Assembly (NCBI GenBank): GCA_044867345.1
Contig: JBIOUU010000128.1
Location: 1 to 8,315 of the forward strand
Length of the DNA: 8,315 nt
DNA from: AC-69 sp044867345
GTDB lineage: Bacteria > Actinomycetota > UBA4738 > HRBIN12
Direction: 5' to 3'
The position numbers and the translations under genes are program-made. How positions within the stretch are numbered: position 1 is the first letter of the stretch; each line of letters begins with the position of its first letter. Under the pieces are notes generated by a model that was given only the letters and a program-made list of their open reading frames with translations, was not told where the DNA came from and did no database searches. This document shows, piece by piece, positions 1-8,310 of this stretch.

Positions 1-240
1 CCTGGGTCTGTGGTTGCCCGGGGGACATCCTCCCGGTAGTCGATGCCAGTCGCAGGCGAAACGACCCACGTAAGGCGACCGTTGGTCGCTGAGCATGGTG
101 CGGTTTAGATGTAAGCCCTGCCCCGGGCGGCGCGTCCGCCCGGGAGAAGGTGCTAAGGCGTCCGCTGGACGGCGAACCCCTCCGCAGGCGAGTGTGGGGT
201 CAAAGACCAGGTCAGCCGGGCGTGAGCCCACGACCCACCC
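1..240 (+). ncRNA. Candidate raiA-motif structured RNA upstream of hpf
   Basis: No frame here reads as a credible protein, but the + strand folds extensively. A closing stem joins 3-13 to 228-237 (tgggtc/gaccca plus gtgg/ccac with one bulged T at 9). Inside it are hairpins 18-24/30-36, 49-52/62-65, 75-80/84-89 (6 bp, GTT loop), 102-106/113-117, 122-130/136-144 (perfect 9 bp), 159-163/167-171 and 176-180/196-200. Helix 218-221/226-229 is capped by a GTGA (GNRA) tetraloop and competes by two bases with the closing stem. Known background: the raiA motif is a structured RNA of Firmicutes and Actinobacteria of roughly 200 nt, usually just upstream of raiA/hpf, with no settled biochemical function. 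The assignment rests on position, size and architecture, not on a covariance-model match. The 5' end and promoter may lie before the window. Alternatives are another structured leader or an unrelated sRNA; RNase P, tmRNA and SRP RNA signatures were not found. Confidence 0.55.
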
Positions 241-261
241 GGACCGAGCGCCGGCCGGGTG
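236..261 (+). promoter_or_regulatory. Leader hairpin between the RNA and the hpf ribosome binding site
   Basis: CACCCGG (236-242) can pair with CCGGGTG (255-261), giving a 7-bp stem directly after the closing helix of the candidate RNA. It shares bases 236-237 with that helix, so the two could stack or compete. There is no following T-run, so it is not a convincing intrinsic terminator. It ends about 12 nt before the hpf Shine-Dalgarno sequence and could separate the RNA domain from the coding part of the transcript or act as a processing site. Function is inferred only from position. Confidence 0.3.
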
Positions 262-288
262 GCCCGTGTCGGGGAGGAAAGCGGGCGG

Positions 289-654
289 ATGGATCTCATC
301 ATGAAGAGCAGGGGGACACGCATCACCGACCATATGCGCACTGCCGCCGCTCGAAAGCTGTCCAGGCTGGAGCGGATGGAGCCCCGAGTGTTGCGCCTGG
401 AAGTGGAGATCCTGACGGAGCGAAACCCCAGGCTGGGCGGGATCAAGCGGGTGGAGGGGGCCCTGGAGACCCCACGGCGCACGTTCCGGGCCAAGGCCCA
501 GGGCGACGACGTGGACTCCGCCCTCGATCAGCTGGTGGAGAAGCTGGAGCGACAGGTGCGTGACCACAACACGAAGAGGCGAACACAGCTGATCACAGGG
601 GGCGGTCGTCTAAAATCGTCCAAGGGCGGCCAGGAACCCGCCGGCTCGCCGTGA
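289..654 (+). CDS. hpf: Short-form ribosome hibernation promoting factor (HPF/RaiA family)
   Basis: Small basic protein of 121 aa of the HPF/YfiA/RaiA family. Members bind the 30S decoding centre and block tRNA and mRNA access, storing idle ribosomes in stationary phase or stress. The N-terminus MDLIMKSRGTRITDHM followed by KLSRLERM matches the usual family opening (M-D-I-x-I-x-G-R ... I-T-x-x-x-R-x-Y). The rest follows the beta-alpha-beta-beta-beta-alpha order, with the last helix at about residues 74-95 (DDVDSALDQLVEKLERQV) and a low-complexity tail. The start at 289 was chosen because it gives the family N-terminus and has GAGG at 274-277. An in-frame GTG at 259 sits in a hairpin and adds non-conserved residues. 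Actinobacterial HPFs are usually long (over 200 aa) with a C-terminal dimerisation domain; none is present here and none is hidden in another frame before the next gene, 31 nt downstream. It is probably co-transcribed with the candidate RNA upstream and the regulator downstream. Confidence 0.85.
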   Translation: MDLIMKSRGTRITDHMRTAAARKLSRLERMEPRVLRLEVEILTERNPRLGGIKRVEGALETPRRTFRAKAQGDDVDSALDQLVEKLERQVRDHNTKRRTQLITGGGRLKSSKGGQEPAGSP

Positions 655-685
655 GCCGCGGGCGCCCCGGATCCGCGGAGGTCCC

Positions 686-1417
686 GTGACACCGAAGCGA
701 ACAGAGCCGGGCGACGAGTCGGACCCAGGCGAGGGAGCGGCCAACACCGGTCCGCCCGAGCGGCTACGGGTGATGGTGGCCGACGACCACGCGCTGTTCC
801 GCCGGGGCCTCCAGATGGTCCTGGAGGGCGAGCCCGACATCGACCTGGTCGGGGAGGCGTCCGACGGGGTCGAGGCCGTCGAGAAGTCCCAGGAGCTCAT
901 GCCCGATGTGATCCTGATGGACGTCCGGATGCCCAAGCGCTCGGGGATCGAGGCGGCCTCGCAGATCAAGGACCTCCTGCCGCACGTGAAGATCCTCATG
1001 CTTACGATCTCCGACGAGGAGGCCGACCTGTACGACGCCATCAAGGCGGGGGCCTCCGGGTATCTGCTCAAGGAGATCCCCATCGAGGAGGTGGCCGACG
1101 CCATCCGCTCGGTGTGGGCCGGCCAGTCCAGGATCTCGCCCTCCATGGCGTCCAAGCTCCTGAACGAGTTCGCCGCGATGAGCAAGGCCACGGGCGACCG
1201 GTCCCAGATCCCGGCACCCCGGCTGACCGACCGGGAGATGGAGGTTCTCCGGTTGGTGGCCAAGGGCATGAACAACCGCGACATCGCCAAGGACCTGTAC
1301 ATCTCGGAGAACACGGTGAAGAACCACATCCGCAACATCTTGGAGAAGCTCCACCTGCACTCCCGGATGGAGGCCGTGGTCTACGCCGTGCGGGAGAAGC
1401 TGCTCGAGATCACCTGA
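686..1417 (+). CDS. NarL/LuxR-family two-component response regulator (orphan)
   Basis: Cytoplasmic transcription factor of 243 aa in two domains. The receiver domain (about residues 27-145) shows the acidic pair D33/D34 (VADDHALFRRG), phospho-acceptor D79 in ILMDVRMP, switch T107 (LMLTISD) and conserved K129 (YLLKE). A variable linker leads to the LuxR/GerE helix-turn-helix (about 178-236: LTDREMEVLRLVAKGMNN, then SENTVKNHIRNILEKL). All residues needed for phosphotransfer are intact, so it is probably activated by a histidine kinase, but none lies in the window. The GTG start at 686 has GGAGG at 677-681, only 4 nt away. Starts at GTG 769 or ATG 772 would remove a polar N-terminal extension of about 28 residues and are a real alternative. 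It lies 31 nt after hpf, suggesting one operon, and 95 nt before secA. The family is clear; targets and signal are not. Confidence 0.93.
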   Translation: MTPKRTEPGDESDPGEGAANTGPPERLRVMVADDHALFRRGLQMVLEGEPDIDLVGEASDGVEAVEKSQELMPDVILMDVRMPKRSGIEAASQIKDLLPHVKILMLTISDEEADLYDAIKAGASGYLLKEIPIEEVADAIRSVWAGQSRISPSMASKLLNEFAAMSKATGDRSQIPAPRLTDREMEVLRLVAKGMNNRDIAKDLYISENTVKNHIRNILEKLHLHSRMEAVVYAVREKLLEIT

Positions 1418-1443
1418 GTTCCTCCCGGCCCACCGCGGCTCGC

Positions 1444-1472
1444 CCGGTTTTGCCCGACCCCTCCGTTACAAT
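1444..1472 (+). promoter_or_regulatory. Putative secA promoter (-10 TACAAT)
   Basis: TACAAT at 1467-1472 is a close match to the -10 consensus in an otherwise GC-rich 95-nt gap. At the usual 16-17 nt spacing the -35 region (about 1444-1450, CCGGTTT) is weak, as is common for actinobacterial promoters. Transcription would begin near 1479-1480 and give a leader of about 33 nt before the secA TTG. This would let secA be expressed apart from the upstream regulator. No clear terminator was seen after the regulator, so read-through is also possible. Confidence 0.4.
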
Positions 1473-1500
1473 CGAAAGCCGAACCCCCCAAAACCCACGC

Positions 1501-1506
1501 GAGGAA
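1501..1506 (+). promoter_or_regulatory. Ribosome binding site fixing the secA TTG start
   Basis: GAGGAA at 1501-1506 lies 6 nt before TTG 1513. This spacing, plus the SecA-type N-terminus that follows, sets the start at this TTG and not at the far upstream in-frame ATG at 1114, which would run through the response regulator gene. Confidence 0.7.
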
Positions 1507-1512
1507 ACGACC

Positions 1513-4176
<2,664 letters not shown>

Positions 4177-4202
4177 CCGCGCCGTGGCCGAGCTCGCCTC
4201 GT

Positions 4203-4240
4203 TGGAGAGCCGGCCGGGCGGTTCCGCCCGGCCGGCTCCA
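4203..4240. terminator. GC-rich palindromic hairpin between convergent genes
   Basis: Bases 4207-4220 pair perfectly with 4225-4238 (14 bp, core CCGGCCGGGCG) around a GTTC loop. Outer bases TGGA (4203-4206) extend the stem around a two-base bulge to CCA (ending 4240). It lies 30 nt after the secA stop and 19 nt beyond the 3' end of the - strand gene that converges on it, so it could end transcription from both sides. There is no T-run on either strand, which fits T-less hairpins common in GC-rich bacteria, or a role in 3'-end protection. Confidence 0.65.
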
Positions 4241-4258
4241 GCGCGGTAGCGGTCCCTG

Positions 4259-4612
4259 CTACCAGCACTTCGGGCAGATCCGCCCCATGTTGAAGTTCGG
4301 ACCGAACCCGGGCTCGTTGACTGAGAAAGTGGTGGCCTCCGCGCCGGCGCCGCTTGCGTCAACGGAAGGCCGCACGCGGAGGTAAGGGTCGTTGGCCACG
4401 GCCTTGATCGCCGCGCCGGTCGTGGACCCGACGGGCGTGGAGCCCACCTGGGTGGCGACGGCCGGCGGCCGCGCCGGGACCCTCGTGTCGGACCCGATCC
4501 TGCCGAGGAGGGTCAGAACGGCGAGCACCGCCAGGAGCCCCGCCACCGCCACCAGCCATGCGGTCTGCGGGGTCCGGGTCCTCGTCCTCAGTGCCTCGAT
4601 CCTCACGCTCAT
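4259..4612 (-). CDS. Small single-pass membrane protein with C-terminal CPKCW, family not recognised
   Basis: Predicted 117-aa protein that I do not recognise. The N-terminus is basic (MSVRIEALRTRTRTPQT), followed by one hydrophobic segment at about residues 18-37 (WLVAVAGLLAVLAVLTLL). Then come a Pro/Ala/Thr/Ser-rich linker (about 41-70) and a region with ANDPYLRVRPS and TFSVNEPGFGPNFNMG, ending in ICPKCW. By the positive-inside rule the N-terminus is cytoplasmic and the rest lies outside, which places the CxxC outside the membrane. The segment may instead be an uncleaved signal anchor. The ATG at 4612 was chosen because an almost perfect Shine-Dalgarno sequence, AGGAGG, sits 5 nt before it. 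A longer in-frame reading up to 4723 adds a low-complexity Arg/Ala-rich leader and is less likely. It converges on secA and diverges from prfB. The good RBS plus coherent topology argue for a real gene; function is unknown. Confidence 0.65.
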   Translation of the reverse strand: MSVRIEALRTRTRTPQTAWLVAVAGLLAVLAVLTLLGRIGSDTRVPARPPAVATQVGSTPVGSTTGAAIKAVANDPYLRVRPSVDASGAGAEATTFSVNEPGFGPNFNMGRICPKCW

Positions 4613-4616
4613 GGTT

Positions 4617-4623
4617 CCCTCCT
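4617..4623 (-). promoter_or_regulatory. Strong ribosome binding site of the small membrane protein gene
   Basis: On the - strand the sequence reads AGGAGGG, then AACC, then ATG. This is close to the full anti-Shine-Dalgarno complement at good spacing. It is the main evidence that the gene starts at 4612 and that this frame is translated. Confidence 0.65.
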
Positions 4624-4739
4624 CCATCCTGGCTGCGCGTCCCGCAGCTCTGGATGCACCGTACGGCTCGTGGGCCGCTCGTCGCGGTGCCGGGCGCCAC
4701 GGATCCCTGGTGATGCGCGGCACCGGTTGGGACGCCGGG

Positions 4740-4745
4740 TACGAT
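4740..4745 (+). promoter_or_regulatory. prfB -10 element, possibly giving a leaderless transcript
   Basis: TACGAT at 4740-4745 fits the TANNNT -10 pattern. The prfB GTG begins at 4753, 7 nt beyond it, where transcription would be expected to start, so the mRNA may be leaderless or nearly so. No good -35 hexamer is seen at standard spacing, and only a weak AGG (4746-4748) could act as a Shine-Dalgarno. The reverse strand over the same bases reads TATCGT (4746-4741), also -10-like and pointing at the divergent small gene. Confidence 0.45.
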
Positions 4746-4752
4746 AGGTCGC

Positions 4753-5869
4753 GTGAGCGACTTCACCGAGCGGATCGAGCATCTGTCCCAGCGCATCGCC
4801 TCCGCCAAGGAGTTCCTTTGACGTCGAGGCCAAGCGCGCGCAGGCGGCGGAGCTGGAGCGGCAGGCCTCCGACCCGTCCCTTTGGGACGACCCCGCGCGT
4901 GGCCAGCAGCTGACCACGCGCCTGGCCCGCCTGCGGGCCGACATCGATCGCTTCGAGTCCCTGGAACGCCGTCTGGCCGACGCCCGAGCCATCGACGAGC
5001 TTCTCGGACAGGAGGCCGATCCCGAGCTCGAGCGGGAGCTCGAGCAGACCGTCACGGCCCTCGAGTCGGAGATCGACAAGCTCGAGCTGACCGCGCTCCT
5101 CGGAGGCGAGTACGATCGCAACAACGCCGTCGCCACCCTCCACGCCGGCGCGGGCGGCACCGAGTCTCAGGACTGGGCGGAGATGCTGCTGCGGATGTAC
5201 CTGCGGTGGGCGGAGCGCCACGGGTTCGACGTCGAGGTCGACGAGATCCTGCCGGGGGAGGAGGCGGGGATCAAGAGCTCCACGTTCATCGTCCACGGGC
5301 CCAACGCGTACGGTCTCCTCTCAACGGAGCGGGGCGTGCATCGCCTCGTGCGGATCTCGCCGTTCGATGCGGCCAAGCGCCGCCACACCTCGTTCGCCAG
5401 CCTCGATGTCATCCCACTCCTCGAGGAGACCGACGAGGAGGACATCGAGATCGACCCCAAGGACCTCCGGATCGACGTGTACCGGTCAACGGGTCCCGGT
5501 GGGCAATCGGTGAACACGACGGACTCGGCCGTGCGGATCACGCATCTCCCCACCGACATCACCGCCGCGTGCCAGAACGAGAGGTCGCAGCTCCAGAATC
5601 GGGCGGTGGCCATGCGGATCCTCAAGGCCCGGCTGGCCGAGCGGATGCGACGGGAGCAGCAGCAGAAGCTGGAGACGCTTCGGGGCGAACGCCGGGGGAT
5701 CGACTTCGGCTCGCAGATCCGCTCCTACGTCCTCGCGCCGTACCGGCTGGTGAAGGACCACCGGACGAACCTCGCGATCAGCGACGTGGACCGAGTATTG
5801 GACGGTGACATCGACGAGCTGATCGCCGCCGAGCTCCGCCGCCGGGCGGAAGAAGGCCGCGCCGCCTAG
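4753..5869 (+). CDS. prfB: Peptide chain release factor 2, expressed by programmed +1 frameshift
   Basis: RF2 recognises UGA and UAA stop codons and triggers peptide release on the ribosome. Translation begins at GTG 4753 (VSDFTERIEHLSQRIASAKE), meets an in-frame TGA at 4819-4821 as codon 23, and continues after a +1 shift with GAC at 4820-4822. The full product is 371 aa (22 + 349), close to the 365 aa of E. coli RF2. The N-terminal helical domain is rich in Glu, Leu and Arg. SPF at 202-204 (RISPFDAAKRRHTSF) is the RF2 stop-codon-reading tripeptide. GGQ at 249-251 (STGPGGQSVNTTDSAVRITH) is the peptidyl-tRNA hydrolysis motif, whose Gln is methylated by PrmC in other bacteria. Shifting depends on slow termination when RF2 is scarce, giving autoregulation. 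The ATG at 5183 is internal and would lose domain 1. The gene ends tail-to-tail with the following membrane-protein gene, overlapping by 4 nt. Confidence 0.96.
4807..4822 (+). promoter_or_regulatory. prfB programmed +1 ribosomal frameshift site
   Basis: The site reads AAGGAG (4807-4812), TTC, CTT (4816-4818), TGA (4819-4821), C. The layout matches the E. coli element: an internal Shine-Dalgarno-like sequence, a three-base spacer, slippery CTT, in-frame TGA and a 3' C. Both flanking frames continue the RF2 protein correctly: FTERIEHLSQRIASAKEFL before and DVEAKRAQAAELERQA after. It is therefore regulation, not a mutation or sequencing error. The less GC-rich CTT in a GC-rich gene fits selection for slippage. 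Confidence 0.95.
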
Positions 5870-8310
5870 CTTCCTTCGACCGATCTGGGCCGCCGTCGCT
5901 CCTCGATCACCGCGCCGGCCAGGGCGGCGAGCCAGCCCAGCCAGATGATCGCCGAGAGCGCCAGCCCCCGTCCGATCATCGGGTCGCGGTAGGTCAGACG
6001 GATCTCGTGGGTCCCAGCCGGGACGGCCACGCCCTGGAGGAAGTAATCGGCTCGAAGCACTGGGGCCGGCCGCCCGTCGACGGTGGCCGACCACCCGCCG
6101 TCCCATGCGTTGCGAACAACGACGATGGACGCCGCCGCCGCCGATGCCGTGATCGACACGTCCTCGGGAGCTGCCTCACGGTACGTCGCGCTTCCGGCAA
6201 GCGTGCCCGGCCGGCCGGGCGCGGAGAACCCCGGTTCGCCTTCCACGACCGCGCTCGTGGCCGGATCGAACCCGCCCTCCCGGATCGCCTCGAGGGCCTC
6301 GACACCGCCGGGAACCTCCTTCCAATCCGAGACCACGGACGCTCTGGGTTCGGACCCCACCACCCGGTACAGGTCGTATCCGCGCTCCGAGGCGACCACC
6401 GAGCCGGACAACCCGGGTGGCAGGCCGACCCCTTGCACCCCGATCACGTATCGGACACCGAGTAACCGCAGGTCCTCGAGCGACGGGAGTTGGAGGACCG
6501 CGGCGTTGTAGAAGACCGGCAGCCGGTTCGTGGCGCGGACGTACGACCAGTAGCGAGGCAGTTGGATCGGCGAGTACCCCAACGCGTCGTGCAACCGGAA
6601 CAACACGGCCCGGCCGAGGAGCAGTGCCGGCCAGTCCTCGGGCTTCTGCGAGAAAAGGTAACCCTTGTTGAAGTAGGCGGCAGGAGGGATCCACGCGAGG
6701 TAGCGCGCCCACTCGCTTCGGTTCTGAAGGTATCGCGCGATCGGCCCCGCCTCGAGGTATCGGTCCATCGGCACCTCGGGCCATCGAAGCGGCTGCGGTG
6801 CGAGGGCTGGGTGCGTGTGGCCCTCCAGACCCACATACACCGTGCCGCCCCGGTACGCCGAGGACCAGAGCGCCCCGCCGAGCAGTTCCGCTGCAAGCAC
6901 GAGCGGAAGCGCCTTGCCCGCCCATCGCCTCCTCCGGAACACGCCGAACAGGACCGGCACCGTCGCGGCCATCCCCAGGGCGAAGACCACGAACCGCTCC
7001 GGGTGCGCGCCGAGCAGGACCGGGAGCCCGACGAAGAGGGCCGCGGCTCCGCCCAACCACCATGCGGCCTCCCGGCGCGAGGGAAGCCGTTCCAGGAACC
7101 CTTGCAGCCCAATGGCTCCAAGCACTGGGCCCACGAGGAGCACGACATATCGCAGCCGTCCCGGGTTGTGGAGGTAGACGTCGCCGTAGGGGAGGCGCAG
7201 CACGAGGTCCCGGAACCACCCGGCTCCCACGAACAGGTTGAGCGTCAACGCGTAGGCCACACCACCGACGGCGACGAAAGCGGCCATCAGGAACCGATAG
7301 CCTCGGGCTCGGAACGCCGCGGGGATCGTGAGCAACACGGCCGCGCCCGCGTACGCTCCCGGCGCGCTCGCCAACGACAGCGGCCAGGCGCTCCAGATCC
7401 CGCTCGTGGGTATCGGACGGTCCTCCACGCCGGAGATCCGAGCGAGCGTGCCCCCGAGCGCCGCGTAACCGCCACGCAAGCTGGTGTTCGGGATCAGCGC
7501 GAACCGAGGGACCAGGATGGCCAGGTTCGCGATCGGCAGGAACGCCAAGAAGAGGAGCGCCAGGCCCACAGCAGCAGGTGTCGAGGATCCGCCGACCCGG
7601 ATGTCGTGGATGGTGCGCGAGGCCACATACGTCATGGCGACGGCCGTGGACACGAGCAGGCCGTGCGACAGGTGGGCGCTGGCCACCTGCCCCCACGCGA
7701 GCGCGCCGAGTGCGAGCCACAGGAGCCGGCTCAACCAGCCCCGTCCCGACAGGAAGCCCGACGCGCCGACGAGGACGAGCGGCGTCCACGCGAGCGTCGC
7801 GGCGAACGGGAGGCTGATCGAAAGGTTCGACGCCGCGACCATCATCGCCAGCGACAGGCCGCCGACCGTGGCCGCCATCCTGTGCAACCGCTCCTTCCGC
7901 AGGAACCAGAACAAACCCAATCCGGCCAGCAGCGGCTGAAGGACGATGAACGCCCGCACGCCGGCTCCGCAGGGGAGCAGCCACGACAGAAGCATCCACG
8001 GGAGGTACAGCCAGCCCGACTGAGGATCGGCGGCGAAGGGCGTCCCTGCCATCTCGAACGGGTTCCACAGGGGCACGTGCCCGGCAGCCAGGCTCCGGCC
8101 CAGCAGGCAGGACCGGGGGAGCCAGAACGACAGGACGTCCGGATGCTGGTTGGACAGGAGATCGGCGAACGCGAACCCTCGCATCGCGACCAGCACGACG
8201 GCAACGATGAGGACTGGGCCTGCGGCCGCGCCGGCCGCCCGCCGAAACGGGGACCGGGGCGCAGCGACGGTCGTCCGGCGCGTACTCGCTCCCCGTTCGG
8301 CCGTTCTCAT
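5866..8310 (-). CDS. YfhO-like polytopic membrane protein, probable GT-C-type envelope glycosylation enzyme
   Basis: Predicted integral membrane protein of 814 aa. After a basic N-terminus, hydrophobic segments begin at about residues 31-43. Further segments run through 100-138, 145-183, 193-232, 245-270, 318-365, 387-404, 416-434, 440-457 and 467-484. A hydrophilic, presumably extracytoplasmic domain spans about 490-775, with a last helix at about 781-802. The first loop has NQHPDVLSFWLPR, with D58 where GT-C enzymes carry a catalytic acidic residue, then HVPLWNPFEMAGTPFAADPQ. The C-terminal part (NAWDGGWSATVDGRPAPV, then VPAGTHEIRLTYRDP) is the hallmark ending of the YfhO family. YfhO of Gram-positive bacteria transfers sugars to envelope polymers, so a similar role is likely but the substrate is unknown. 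The ATG at 8310 is only five bases from the window edge, so no ribosome binding site is visible and the true start could lie beyond it. The gene converges on prfB. Confidence 0.82.
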   Translation of the reverse strand: MRTAERGASTRRTTVAAPRSPFRRAAGAAAGPVLIVAVVLVAMRGFAFADLLSNQHPDVLSFWLPRSCLLGRSLAAGHVPLWNPFEMAGTPFAADPQSGWLYLPWMLLSWLLPCGAGVRAFIVLQPLLAGLGLFWFLRKERLHRMAATVGGLSLAMMVAASNLSISLPFAATLAWTPLVLVGASGFLSGRGWLSRLLWLALGALAWGQVASAHLSHGLLVSTAVAMTYVASRTIHDIRVGGSSTPAAVGLALLFLAFLPIANLAILVPRFALIPNTSLRGGYAALGGTLARISGVEDRPIPTSGIWSAWPLSLASAPGAYAGAAVLLTIPAAFRARGYRFLMAAFVAVGGVAYALTLNLFVGAGWFRDLVLRLPYGDVYLHNPGRLRYVVLLVGPVLGAIGLQGFLERLPSRREAAWWLGGAAALFVGLPVLLGAHPERFVVFALGMAATVPVLFGVFRRRRWAGKALPLVLAAELLGGALWSSAYRGGTVYVGLEGHTHPALAPQPLRWPEVPMDRYLEAGPIARYLQNRSEWARYLAWIPPAAYFNKGYLFSQKPEDWPALLLGRAVLFRLHDALGYSPIQLPRYWSYVRATNRLPVFYNAAVLQLPSLEDLRLLGVRYVIGVQGVGLPPGLSGSVVASERGYDLYRVVGSEPRASVVSDWKEVPGGVEALEAIREGGFDPATSAVVEGEPGFSAPGRPGTLAGSATYREAAPEDVSITASAAAASIVVVRNAWDGGWSATVDGRPAPVLRADYFLQGVAVPAGTHEIRLTYRDPMIGRGLALSAIIWLGWLAALAGAVIEERRRPRSVEGS

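Noticed and set aside
271..280. GGGGAGGAAA as the conserved start region of RNase P RNA
   Set aside because: The other conserved RNase P blocks are absent and the sequence sits exactly where the hpf ribosome binding site is expected.
259..288. GTG 259 as hpf start
   Set aside because: It lies inside a leader hairpin without a Shine-Dalgarno and adds ten non-family residues; ATG 289 gives the canonical N-terminus.
150..563. 137-aa + strand frame covering the structured leader and hpf
   Set aside because: Low-complexity Gly/Arg/Pro translation; the other frame gives a recognisable HPF with ribosome binding site.
1450..1455. TTGCCC as the -35 box of the secA promoter
   Set aside because: Only 11 nt separate it from TACAAT, too short for a sigma-70 type promoter.
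1114..1512. N-terminal extension of SecA from ATG 1114
   Set aside because: It overlaps the response regulator in another frame and yields non-SecA sequence; TTG 1513 gives a normal SecA start with a ribosome binding site.
4819..4821. In-frame TGA in prfB as a pseudogene lesion
   Set aside because: All elements of the RF2 programmed +1 site surround it at exact spacing.
4392..4913. 173-aa + strand frame across the small gene and the prfB start
   Set aside because: It overlaps the supported - strand gene and the prfB start, has no ribosome binding site or motif, and is Arg/Ala/Pro-rich like other shadows.
5183..5869. prfB starting at ATG 5183 as a truncated 228-aa release factor
   Set aside because: The upstream frame 4820-5182 encodes RF2 domain 1 and is joined through the frameshift site.
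6176..8068. 630-aa open frame on the - strand, offset from the YfhO-like gene
   Set aside because: Arg/Gly/Pro/Ala-rich shadow frame without membrane segments or motifs; the overlapping frame carries clear membrane helices and family motifs.
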